64,000 nt of DNA. Source: Winogradskyella bathintestinalis. GTDB lineage: Bacteria; Bacteroidota; Bacteroidia; Flavobacteriales; Flavobacteriaceae. The translations under genes were made by a program, and so were the position numbers. The notes beneath the pieces were generated by a model. It made no database searches. It had not been told where the DNA came from and saw nothing but the letters and a program-made list of their open reading frames with translations. This document shows, piece after piece, positions 18,792 through 27,012 of the stretch. Location: assembly GCF_030407435.1 (NCBI RefSeq), contig NZ_JASDDK010000001.1, forward strand, positions 930,001 through 994,000, written 5' to 3'. Within the stretch, counting starts at the first letter, position 1. Each line of letters begins with the position of its first letter.

Positions 18792-19829
18792 ATGAAATAT
18801 ACAACACTACCAAATACAGATATAAAAGTCAGCAAAATATGCCTTGGCACCATGACATGGGGAAATCAAAACACCCAAGATGAAGGTTTTGCCCAAATGG
18901 ATTATGCCTTAGATAAAGGTATTAATTTTTTTGATTGTGCCGAGCTTTATCCTGTGCCTGCCACACCAGAAACTTATGGGGAAACAGAACGTATTATTGG
19001 GAATTGGTTTGCCAAATCAGGCAATAGGGACAAAGTTATTTTAACTTCAAAAATAGCGGGTAACGGAGATTATACATCGCATATAAGAACTAATGGGTTT
19101 AGTAAACAAGCGCTTAACGACGCTGTAAATAACAGTCTAAAACGTCTTCAAACCGATTATATTGATTTATACCAATTGCATTGGCCAGAACGCGATACCA
19201 ATTATTTTGGAGAACGCGATTATAACCATAGCACAAACAGTCAGTGGCAAGATAATTTTAATGAAATACTCCACAATTTAGAAGCTCTTATAACCTCTGG
19301 AAAAATAAGGCATATTGGTATTTCGAATGAAAAAGCTTGGGGAGCCATGCGTTTTATGCAGGAATCGAAAAGTCATAATTTACCTCGTATGATTACGATT
19401 CAGAATGCTTATTCTCTACTAAATCGAGTTTTTGAGGGAGATTTAGCCGAAGTTTCACATCGTGAAAATATGGGGTTATTAGCCTATTCGCCAATGGCAT
19501 TTGGTGTATTATCTGCAAAATATATTAAGGGGAAAGATACGGCTAACTCAAGGCTGAATAAATTTTCGAGATATACGCGGTATAGTAGCGAACAAGCAAC
19601 AAAAGCCACTAAACGTTATTTAAAAATAGCCGAAGACAACAACATGTCATTAGCTCAAATGGCCTTAGCATTTGTAAATGATAGACCATTTTTAACAAGT
19701 AATATTATCGGCGCCACAAGTATGGAACAGTTAGAAGAAAATATTGATAGTATAAATATTTCTTTATCTGAAGATGTTATGAAAGCCATAAATGAGGTGC
19801 ATGCAGAGATACCAAATCCTGCACCTTAA
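18792..19829 (+). CDS. Aldo/keto reductase, Tas/YajO-like
   Basis: Cytoplasmic NADPH-dependent reductase on a TIM barrel, 345 residues as in the Tas group. Catalytic residues are recognisable: Asp/Tyr in FFDCAELYPV, Lys in LTSKIAG and His in YQLHWPERD. The cofactor site is near IIGATSMEQL. Substrate unknown. The stop overlaps the convergent Lrp gene by 4 bases and there is no terminator between them. Confidence 0.9.
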   Translation: MKYTTLPNTDIKVSKICLGTMTWGNQNTQDEGFAQMDYALDKGINFFDCAELYPVPATPETYGETERIIGNWFAKSGNRDKVILTSKIAGNGDYTSHIRTNGFSKQALNDAVNNSLKRLQTDYIDLYQLHWPERDTNYFGERDYNHSTNSQWQDNFNEILHNLEALITSGKIRHIGISNEKAWGAMRFMQESKSHNLPRMITIQNAYSLLNRVFEGDLAEVSHRENMGLLAYSPMAFGVLSAKYIKGKDTANSRLNKFSRYTRYSSEQATKATKRYLKIAEDNNMSLAQMALAFVNDRPFLTSNIIGATSMEQLEENIDSINISLSEDVMKAINEVHAEIPNPAP

Positions 19830-20296
19830 ATTTTAATCTGGCGATTAATCTGTTCTTGTAAAGAAATAAATGTTTCTGTTCTAGAAACTCCTTTTATACT
19901 TTGTATTTCAGAATTAAGTACGTGCATTAAGTGCTCATTATCTTTAGATAATATTTTAATAAAAATAGACCAGTTACCTGTGGTATAATGACATTCAATA
20001 ACTTCAGGAATTTTTTGTAATTGTTTTACAGCTTCAGGGTTACTAATGGCTTTATCTAAATAGACACCCACAAAAGCCATAGTAGAGTAACCTAGAGCTT
20101 TAGGATTAATAATAAATTTTGAACCAGCTAAGAGGCCAGATTTTTCTAATTTCTTTAAACGTTGATGAATAGCAGCTCCAGAGATTCCCACGTTTCGTGC
20201 AATTTCAAGAATTGGTGTTCTGGCATCTTGCATTAATGCACGTAAAATTTTTTTATCAATACCGTCGATATAAATGCCTTTGTCGTTAATTTTCAT
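19826..20296 (-). CDS. Lrp/AsnC family transcriptional regulator
   Basis: 156 residues: N-terminal HTH (about 10-60, EIARNVGISGAAIHQRLKKL) and C-terminal RAM/AsnC ligand-binding domain (about 70-150). Such proteins bind amino acids as octamers and regulate nearby amino-acid genes. It lies 110 bases downstream of the saccharopine dehydrogenase gene on the same strand, which suggests control of lysine metabolism (inference). A perfect 13-bp dyad, TATTGTAACAATA, lies 48 bases upstream of its start. Confidence 0.93.
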   Translation of the reverse strand: MKINDKGIYIDGIDKKILRALMQDARTPILEIARNVGISGAAIHQRLKKLEKSGLLAGSKFIINPKALGYSTMAFVGVYLDKAISNPEAVKQLQKIPEVIECHYTTGNWSIFIKILSKDNEHLMHVLNSEIQSIKGVSRTETFISLQEQINRQIKI

Positions 20297-20343
20297 TAGA
20301 ATCTAACTTTAGTTTGAAAATTAAAAATAATAAAACAGTTTCA

Positions 20344-20356
20344 TATTGTAACAATA
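20344..20356. promoter_or_regulatory. Dyad upstream of the Lrp gene
   Basis: TATTGT-A-ACAATA is a perfect odd-centred inverted repeat in the 110-base gap before the Lrp gene. Size and position fit an AsnC-type autoregulatory operator, but an AT-rich context produces such dyads by chance fairly often. Confidence 0.35.
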
Positions 20357-20406
20357 ATTAATGCAGGTTCTTAATTTTTTCAACTAACTGGTCTCTATTC
20401 TTTTAA

Positions 20407-21771
20407 TTATATATTTAAAGGGTTGTAGCCTAAATAAGGCACGTCGTACTCTTTAAAAGTTATATCATAAGATTCTAACTCTTCTAAAATAGGAGTATAA
20501 ACTTCTTTGGTAATTGGAATTTGAACCCCAGGTGTTTTAATTGTACCATTCAATATAGCTAGCGTGGCGATGGCTACAGGTAAACCAACTGTTTTTGACA
20601 TGGCAGTATAAGTTTGATCCTTGCCAAGGGTAACCATAGTAGAATCAATTTGATGTTTCTCACCATTGAGTTCGTAACCAAATTTATGATACATCACTAT
20701 CATGTCTTTATCATTTGGACTAAGCGTCCAGCTATCCGTTAAGATTTTCTGTAGAATTTGAGCAGGTGTCGCTTTGTCTAGCGTTACCATTTTTTTCGGA
20801 TTAAAAATATCGAGCTCTAAAAATTTATCCCAAACAATGTCGTCTTGGTCGATTTTCAGTGCATGTCTAAATTTAAGTTCCACAGAATCGGTGGGGCTAT
20901 AAGGTAAAAAAGAATTAACAAAATCGCGATAACTCATGTTAATACTGTCGTCAATAGTATAACTATCGTCAGTCATGCCTAACTGCACAAAAACGTTCCA
21001 AGCGCGGCTAAAACCAACACGTCGCATGGTGCCTCTGTATAACGTTTTAATATGGTCTAAACCATACACTTGCTGGTATTTTAGTGAATCTCTGTTGGCA
21101 TAACCTTCAAAGCGTCCGTACCCTTCAACATCTAAAAATTCAGTACGTCTAAACAAACGATTATAGGGAATATATTTAAACTGATTTTCTTGGAGAAACT
21201 TGGCGGCTCCTCCTTGTCCGGCAACCACGACATTTCTAGGATTCCATGTAAACTTATAATTCCAAAGGTTATTATCGCTTTCAGGCGCGACTAAACCCCC
21301 TGTAAAAGATTCAAATAAAATCAGTTTTCCACCTTTCTCTCTTATATGATTTATAACTTTCATCGCACTCATGTGATCTAAACCCGGATCTACCCCGATT
21401 TCATTCATAAAAATGAGATTGTTCGCTTTAGCGTCTTCATCTAAGGCCTGCATTTCTGGACTAACATAAGAAGCCGTAACCATATTCTTTTTATAGGAAA
21501 TACAATCTTTGGCTACTTCAATATGAAAACGTGCTGGAAGCATTGAAATCACTATGTCTGCTTTTTTAACGGCAGCCATTCTCGATTCCGCATTAAACAC
21601 ATCTAAGTGAATAATGTTTGTATTAGGATGATTGCCAACAAGCTGTTTGGCATTTTCTATATTGAGATCACCAATAGTAATTCTAAGGTTTTCAGATTGA
21701 GATTTATCGAGTAAATATTTTATAAGATATGATGAAGATTTCCCAGCACCAATGATTAAAATGTTTCGCAT
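20407..21771 (-). CDS. Saccharopine dehydrogenase family protein
   Basis: 454 residues. N-terminal Rossmann domain with GAGKSSSYLIKYLL, then the saccharopine dehydrogenase C-terminal domain (GGLVAPESDNNLWNYKFTWN, MRRVGFSRAW). This fits saccharopine reductase/dehydrogenase of the glutamate-forming type or a lysine 6-dehydrogenase relative. The pairing with an Lrp regulator suggests lysine breakdown, but the reaction cannot be fixed from sequence alone. It is divergent from the DUF423 gene. Confidence 0.88.
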   Translation of the reverse strand: MRNILIIGAGKSSSYLIKYLLDKSQSENLRITIGDLNIENAKQLVGNHPNTNIIHLDVFNAESRMAAVKKADIVISMLPARFHIEVAKDCISYKKNMVTASYVSPEMQALDEDAKANNLIFMNEIGVDPGLDHMSAMKVINHIREKGGKLILFESFTGGLVAPESDNNLWNYKFTWNPRNVVVAGQGGAAKFLQENQFKYIPYNRLFRRTEFLDVEGYGRFEGYANRDSLKYQQVYGLDHIKTLYRGTMRRVGFSRAWNVFVQLGMTDDSYTIDDSINMSYRDFVNSFLPYSPTDSVELKFRHALKIDQDDIVWDKFLELDIFNPKKMVTLDKATPAQILQKILTDSWTLSPNDKDMIVMYHKFGYELNGEKHQIDSTMVTLGKDQTYTAMSKTVGLPVAIATLAILNGTIKTPGVQIPITKEVYTPILEELESYDITFKEYDVPYLGYNPLNI

Positions 21772-21788
21772 AATTAGGTATATATGTC

Positions 21789-21796
21789 TAAATTTG
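21789..21796 (+). promoter_or_regulatory. -7 promoter element for the DUF423 gene
   Basis: TAAATTTG matches TAnnTTTG. It lies inside the upstream part of the longer open frame (ATG at 21784), which argues that the real start is the ATG at 21853. Confidence 0.5.
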
Positions 21797-21852
21797 TAGT
21801 CACGAAAGTAAGAAATACAACAGGCAATAAAAACCGAAAACGACTTTTTATT

Positions 21853-22242
21853 ATGAATAGGAAATTACTAATTGCAGGAGCTATTTTAGGGATTTTAGGG
21901 ATAGTTTTAGGTGCATTTGCTGCACACGGTTTAGAGAAGTTAGTTGATGTTGAGGCTATTAATTCGTTTGAAACAGGTGTGCGATATCAAATATATCATG
22001 CCTTTTTTCTTATTATTTTGGGAGCTACTTCCTTTTTGAAATTAAGAACGAAAAAGATAGTATTTTATTTAGTGCTTTGTGGGGTTATATTCTTCTCGGG
22101 TTCTATATATGGATTGGCAACAAATACATTATCGACCTTTGATTTTAAAACCATTGCCTTAATAACACCCGTTGGAGGCTTACTACTCATTGTAGCTTGG
22201 ATTGTTATGTTGGTAGGGATTATAAATGGTAAAGTGGATTAA
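21853..22242 (+). CDS. DUF423 family membrane protein
   Basis: 129 residues from the chosen start. The open frame extends to an ATG at 21784, but the extra 23 residues are basic and atypical, and a promoter -7 element falls within them. The family start with a hydrophobic helix containing GAFAAHGLEKL is typical of DUF423 (YgdD). Four transmembrane segments are predicted, with the conserved FETGVRYQIYHA. Inner-membrane protein of unknown function. Confidence 0.9.
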   Translation: MNRKLLIAGAILGILGIVLGAFAAHGLEKLVDVEAINSFETGVRYQIYHAFFLIILGATSFLKLRTKKIVFYLVLCGVIFFSGSIYGLATNTLSTFDFKTIALITPVGGLLLIVAWIVMLVGIINGKVD

Positions 22243-22257
22243 TGGAATTCATTACGG

Positions 22258-22284
22258 TTGTTTCAAAATAAAATTTTAATTTTG
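22258..22284 (+). promoter_or_regulatory. Promoter of pckA
   Basis: -33 TTG at 22258-22260 and -7 TAATTTTG at 22277-22284, spacer 16 bases. The start of transcription near 22291 leaves a leader of under 20 bases. Confidence 0.55.
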
Positions 22285-22307
22285 CAGCATAAAACAACAC
22301 AAATATT

Positions 22308-23924
22308 ATGGCAAACCATTCTCAATCAGCGAAAACGATTTCGTTAGACCAATATGGAATTAAAAATGCAAAAGTCAACTATCAATTATCTTCGGATGAA
22401 CTTCATGCTGAAACCATCTCTAAAGGTCAAGGTGTAGAAGCATCTTCAGGTGCTTTAGCGGTTAATACAGGTGAGTTTACTGGTCGTTCTCCAATGGACA
22501 GATTTATCGTAAAGGATAATATTACTGAAGATAAGGTTTGGTGGGGAAATATTAATATTCCGTTTGAGAGTGATAAATTTCAGAAACTTTATGATAAAGT
22601 GGTTGATTATTTATCTGAAAAAGAAATTTATGTACGAGATAGCTATGCATGTGCAGATGAAAATTACAAGTTAAATATAAGAGTCATAAATGAATATCCT
22701 TGGAGTAACATGTTTGCTTATAATATGTTTTTACGTCCTACGGAAAATGAATTAAAAGACTTTTCACCAGAATGGACTGTGGTAAATGCACCAGGATTTA
22801 TGGCAGATCCGGAGGTAGATGGGACACGCCAACATAACTTTGCGATCTTAGATTTTACACGTAAGATTGCTTTAATTGGAGGAACGGGTTATACAGGTGA
22901 AATTAAAAAAGGAATTTTTTCCGCATTGAATTTTATTCTTCCTGTATTTAAAAACACCTTACCTATGCACTGTAGTGCTAATGTAGGTAAAGACGATGAT
23001 ACTGCAATTTTCTTCGGTTTATCAGGTACAGGAAAAACAACGCTTTCTACAGATCCTAATCGTAGTTTAATTGGTGACGATGAACACGGATGGACTAAGG
23101 AAAATTCGGTATTTAATTTTGAAGGCGGCTGTTATGCTAAAGTTATCAACCTATCACAAGAACAAGAACCAGAAATTTTTGCCGCTATAAAAAAAGGAGC
23201 GATTTTAGAAAATGTTATTATGGATGATAACGGCGACGTTGATTTTGCTGATACGTCTATTACCCAAAATACAAGGGTTAGCTATCCAATATACCATATC
23301 GATAATATTAAAAAACCATCTATAGGAAAAGACCCAAAAAATATATTTTTCTTAACTGCAGATGCGTTTGGTGTGTTGCCTCCGATATCTAAATTGACTC
23401 CGAGTCAGGCAGCCTATCACTTTATTTCTGGTTATACCGCTAAAGTTGCTGGAACTGAAGCTGGAGTAGTGGAACCTGTTCCTAGTTTTTCAGCATGTTT
23501 CGGAGCTCCATTTATGCCATTACATCCTACGGAATACGCAGATATGTTGAGTAAAAAAATGTTAGAAGCAGGTGTTAATGTGTGGTTAGTAAATACAGGT
23601 TGGACCGGTGGTCCTTATGGTGTTGGCACACGTATGAAATTGAAATATACTCGAGCTATGATTAATGCGGCTTTAAATGGTGATTTAAAAGATTATAGCT
23701 ATGAAAATTACCATATCCATTCCGTATTTGGGGTGGCACAACCAAGAACATGCCCAGGAGTACCGACAGAAGTGTTGAGTCCTAGAACAACTTGGAATGA
23801 TGATGAATCGTATTATAAAATGGCGTTTAAATTATCGAATGCATTTAGAGAGAATTTTAAAAAGTTTGAATCTTATGCATCAGAAGAGGTGCGACGTGGT
23901 GGACCACAACGTTATGCATTTTAA
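22308..23924 (+). CDS. pckA: Phosphoenolpyruvate carboxykinase (ATP)
   Basis: Converts oxaloacetate and ATP to phosphoenolpyruvate, CO2 and ADP: the first dedicated step of gluconeogenesis. 538 residues, normal. The kinase-type P-loop GLSGTGKTTLS, the metal site IGDDEHGW and the PEPCK signature region (FEGGCYAKVINL) are present. It has its own promoter and terminator. The gluconeogenic fbp lies 200 bases away on the other strand, so two of the irreversible gluconeogenic steps are neighbours facing each other. Confidence 0.97.
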   Translation: MANHSQSAKTISLDQYGIKNAKVNYQLSSDELHAETISKGQGVEASSGALAVNTGEFTGRSPMDRFIVKDNITEDKVWWGNINIPFESDKFQKLYDKVVDYLSEKEIYVRDSYACADENYKLNIRVINEYPWSNMFAYNMFLRPTENELKDFSPEWTVVNAPGFMADPEVDGTRQHNFAILDFTRKIALIGGTGYTGEIKKGIFSALNFILPVFKNTLPMHCSANVGKDDDTAIFFGLSGTGKTTLSTDPNRSLIGDDEHGWTKENSVFNFEGGCYAKVINLSQEQEPEIFAAIKKGAILENVIMDDNGDVDFADTSITQNTRVSYPIYHIDNIKKPSIGKDPKNIFFLTADAFGVLPPISKLTPSQAAYHFISGYTAKVAGTEAGVVEPVPSFSACFGAPFMPLHPTEYADMLSKKMLEAGVNVWLVNTGWTGGPYGVGTRMKLKYTRAMINAALNGDLKDYSYENYHIHSVFGVAQPRTCPGVPTEVLSPRTTWNDDESYYKMAFKLSNAFRENFKKFESYASEEVRRGGPQRYAF

Positions 23925-23942
23925 TACTTATTTTTAAATAAT

Positions 23943-23977
23943 AAAAAAGCAACCTCTTTGGGTTGCTTTTTTGTTTT
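23943..23977 (+). terminator. Terminator between pckA and fbp
   Basis: 12-bp stem AAAAAAGCAACC/GGTTGCTTTTTT with loop TCTTTG and a following T tract. The A run on the 5' side means it can also stop minus-strand transcripts from fbp. Confidence 0.9.
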
Positions 23978-24122
23978 TCCTGTATATAAAGTTCAAAAGA
24001 CTTGAGCTCCTTAAATTTTAAACATTTGGTTTCAATTTTAATTTTAACAGAGAAAATTATAATTGAATAGGTGAAATTTAAACCATTAGTGTTTCGTGTA
24101 AAATTGAGAACATTAATACAGT

Positions 24123-25139
24123 TTAAATCGTATTGTCTCGCATAAATTCTTCGGCTTTTTCTACCATATTCTTACTCCCACAAATAAATGGAACTCGCTC
24201 GTGCAATTCTGTAGGTTCAATATCCATAATTCTGGTAAAACCATCACTGGCTTTACCTTTAGCTTGTTCGGCTAGAAAAGCCATAGGATTACACTCATAT
24301 AATAAACGTAACTTTCCTTTAGCGTTCTTTGAACTTTTTGGATACATATAAATTCCTCCTTTAATCATATTTCTATGAAAATCAGAGACCAACGAACCTA
24401 TGTATCGAGATGTATAAGGTCGGTCACCTTCTTCTTCTTGACAATACTTTATATATTTTTTGATGCCTACCGGGAAATGAATATAATTCCCCTCATTAAC
24501 GGAATAAATGTTTCCGTTTTCAGGAAATTCCATATTAGGATGCGATAAATAGAAAGTACCTATAGCAGGATTTAAAGTAAATCCATTAACACCATCTCCA
24601 GTTGTATAAACCAACATTGTAGATGTTCCGTAAACAACATAGCCTGCAGCTACCTGTTTGTTTCCTTTTTGTAAAAAATCGTCAATCGTAACAGGTGTGC
24701 CAACAGGAGTAACACGTCTAAAAACAGAAAATATAGTTCCAACAGATACGTTAACATCAATATTAGACGACCCATCTAATGGATCAATGAGCACTACATA
24801 TTTATTCTGATTGTTTTCGTCTTGGCTATTAATAGCAATAAAATCATCTTCTTCTTCACTCGCAATACCACAAACAATATTTCGTTTTGTCATGGTTTGA
24901 ATAAATTTAACATTAGCATAAACGTCTAGTTTCTGCTGATCTTCACCTTGTATATTTGTGTCACCTGCAGCGCCAATGATATCTACTAACCCCGCCTTAT
25001 TTACTTCGTGATTTACCACTTTGGCCGCCAAACGGATAGAATTTATAAGTCTTGAGAGTTCGCCGGATGAGTATTTAAAAGACGATTGATTTTCAATGAT
25101 AAATTCACCTAAGGTTTGGTTGAGTTTAGAATTAGACAT
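24123..25139 (-). CDS. fbp: Fructose-1,6-bisphosphatase, class I
   Basis: Cytoplasmic Mg-dependent phosphatase giving fructose 6-phosphate, the control step of gluconeogenesis. 338 residues, normal for class I. The metal-binding signature [10 protein letters not shown] (about 120-129), the upstream EEDDF acidic site and the C-terminal substrate region ([14 protein letters not shown]) are present. It is convergent with pckA. The TATATTTG-type promoter of the divergent GNAT gene lies in its upstream region. Confidence 0.96.
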   Translation of the reverse strand: MSNSKLNQTLGEFIIENQSSFKYSSGELSRLINSIRLAAKVVNHEVNKAGLVDIIGAAGDTNIQGEDQQKLDVYANVKFIQTMTKRNIVCGIASEEEDDFIAINSQDENNQNKYVVLIDPLDGSSNIDVNVSVGTIFSVFRRVTPVGTPVTIDDFLQKGNKQVAAGYVVYGTSTMLVYTTGDGVNGFTLNPAIGTFYLSHPNMEFPENGNIYSVNEGNYIHFPVGIKKYIKYCQEEEGDRPYTSRYIGSLVSDFHRNMIKGGIYMYPKSSKNAKGKLRLLYECNPMAFLAEQAKGKASDGFTRIMDIEPTELHERVPFICGSKNMVEKAEEFMRDNTI

Positions 25140-25215
25140 AAAGTGTTTTTATTGATTATTAGTCACAAATATCGCATTTTTTAACAAACTATAACGTTTT
25201 CGTTATTTAAATTAA

Positions 25216-25246
25216 TTGTTAGGTCAACCGAGTTGGTTTATATTTG
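25216..25246 (+). promoter_or_regulatory. Promoter of the GNAT-lysC operon
   Basis: TTG (25216-25218) and TATATTTG (25239-25246) separated by 20 bases form a full Bacteroidota promoter. The TTG is also the first codon of an apparently longer GNAT frame, so that start is ruled out. Confidence 0.65.
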
Positions 25247-25266
25247 AACTTACTTTTACTTTAGCG

Positions 25267-25743
25267 ATGAACCAACCAAGATTAGCCAACAAACAAGATA
25301 TGCCAAGAGTCTTAGAACTCATTCAAGAACTGGCACTTTTTGAAAAGGAAACAGATGCTGTAGAAATTAATGTATCTGATTTAGAAAATGATGGTTTTGG
25401 CACTAAACCAAAATTTACCTGCTTCGTTATAGATGTCAGCCATACAATTGAAGGTATTGCTTTGGTATATCCTAGATACTCCACTTGGAAAGGAGAAGTT
25501 TTGCATTTAGAAGATCTTATTGTTAGCGAAAAATGTCGAGGAACAGGTTTAGGAACGCAATTACTAGATGCGGTCATTAAACACGCCAATCAATTAGGCG
25601 TAAAACGAGTATCCTGGGAAGTCTTAGATTGGAATGATTCCGCCATACAATTTTATGAGCGTAAAGGAGCCAATGTTATGCGCGATTGGAATGTGGTACA
25701 TTTAGATGAAAACGGTATTATAAACTATATAAACCAATTATAA
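25267..25743 (+). CDS. GNAT family N-acetyltransferase
   Basis: 158 residues starting at ATG 25267 (MNQPRLANKQ). The longer frame from TTG 25216 overlaps the promoter. The acetyl-CoA loop is visible as CRGTGLGTQLLDAVI, with the C-terminal DWNDSAIQFYERKGA. It resembles diamine/spermidine-type and related small-molecule acetyltransferases. Substrate unknown. Its stop overlaps the lysC start by one base, so the two are translationally coupled. Confidence 0.88.
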   Translation: MNQPRLANKQDMPRVLELIQELALFEKETDAVEINVSDLENDGFGTKPKFTCFVIDVSHTIEGIALVYPRYSTWKGEVLHLEDLIVSEKCRGTGLGTQLLDAVIKHANQLGVKRVSWEVLDWNDSAIQFYERKGANVMRDWNVVHLDENGIINYINQL

Positions 25744-26993
25744 TGCGTATTTACAAATTTGGGGGTGCTTCAGTTAAAGATGCCGATGGGGTAAAAAACT
25801 TAGCAAAAGTTTTACAAACTACCGGATATGACAATACGTTAGTTGTGGTTTCTGCTATGGGAAAAACAACCAATCGAATGGAGTTAGTTATCAAAAACTA
25901 TTTTGAAAACAAATCAGAATTACAAGGTGCCATTCACGAGATCATGAAAGATCATAATGACCTTCTCGTAAAATTATTCCAGAATAAACATCATGAAGTA
26001 TTTACAGATATAAAACTACTTTTCGATGAGCTAAATGCGTTTTTTAAAAGTAATAAGTCACCAGATTATAATTATGTATATGATCAAACTATTGGTTTTG
26101 GTGAGCTCATTTCGTCAACAATTATTAGTCATTATCTCAATGATATTGGCATAATAAATAAATGGGTCGATGTTAGGGAATTTATAAAAACGGATAATTA
26201 CTACAGACGCTCAAATGTGAATTGGGAAACGACTCAAGAGAATATTGCACTTAATTTAGATACTAATATTTTAAATATAACGCAAGGATTTTTAGGTAGC
26301 GATGCTAATAATTTTACAACAACCTTAGGTAGAGAAGGTAGTGATTATACTGCGGCGATTTTTGCGTATTGCCTAAATGCTAATAGTGTCACAATCTGGA
26401 AAGACGTTCCTGGCGTATTAAATGCGGATCCTCGCTATTTTGATAATGCACAATTATTGCATCAAATTTCTTATAGAGAAGCTATTGAGTTGGCTTTTTA
26501 TGGGGCTTCCGTAATTCACCCTAAAACGCTTCAGCCGTTGCAGCGCAAAGAAATTCCGCTGTATGTAAAATCATTTTTAAATCCAGAAGGCGCTGGCACT
26601 TGTGTAAGTAAAGGACAAGCTTTGGTGCCAGAAATTCCATGTTTTATAGTTAAAAAAAATCAGATTTTAATTTCGTTATCATCACTCGATTTTTCATATA
26701 TCATGGAAGAAAATATTAGTGATATTTTTAGTTTATTGCATTTATATAAAATGAAGGTTGATGTTATTCAGAATTCAGCGATAAGTTTTTCTGTTTGTAT
26801 TGATAATTTATATGATAATTTAGAACGATTACTGCAACATCTAAAAGCAAAATTTCAAGTCACCTGTCATCAAAATGTGAATTTATACACCATTAGGCAC
26901 TATAATGACAGCGCTATACAAGAGCTTGAAAAAGATAAAACGGTATTATTAAAGCAATTAGCGCAAGGAACAGTACAAATCGTAACTAAATAA
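25743..26993 (+). CDS. lysC: Aspartate kinase
   Basis: Phosphorylates aspartate, the first step to lysine, threonine, methionine and diaminopimelate. 416 residues, monofunctional. N-terminal KFGGASVKD nucleotide-binding motif, TTLGREGSDYTA and WKDVPGVLNADPR catalytic segments. The C-terminal region (about 305-400) shows degenerate ACT-like repeats, so feedback control is possible but its ligand cannot be read. It overlaps the GNAT stop by one base, and the next gene is 19 bases downstream. Confidence 0.95.
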   Translation: MRIYKFGGASVKDADGVKNLAKVLQTTGYDNTLVVVSAMGKTTNRMELVIKNYFENKSELQGAIHEIMKDHNDLLVKLFQNKHHEVFTDIKLLFDELNAFFKSNKSPDYNYVYDQTIGFGELISSTIISHYLNDIGIINKWVDVREFIKTDNYYRRSNVNWETTQENIALNLDTNILNITQGFLGSDANNFTTTLGREGSDYTAAIFAYCLNANSVTIWKDVPGVLNADPRYFDNAQLLHQISYREAIELAFYGASVIHPKTLQPLQRKEIPLYVKSFLNPEGAGTCVSKGQALVPEIPCFIVKKNQILISLSSLDFSYIMEENISDIFSLLHLYKMKVDVIQNSAISFSVCIDNLYDNLERLLQHLKAKFQVTCHQNVNLYTIRHYNDSAIQELEKDKTVLLKQLAQGTVQIVTK

Positions 26994-27012
26994 ACTTCAC
27001 TACATTTGTCGT

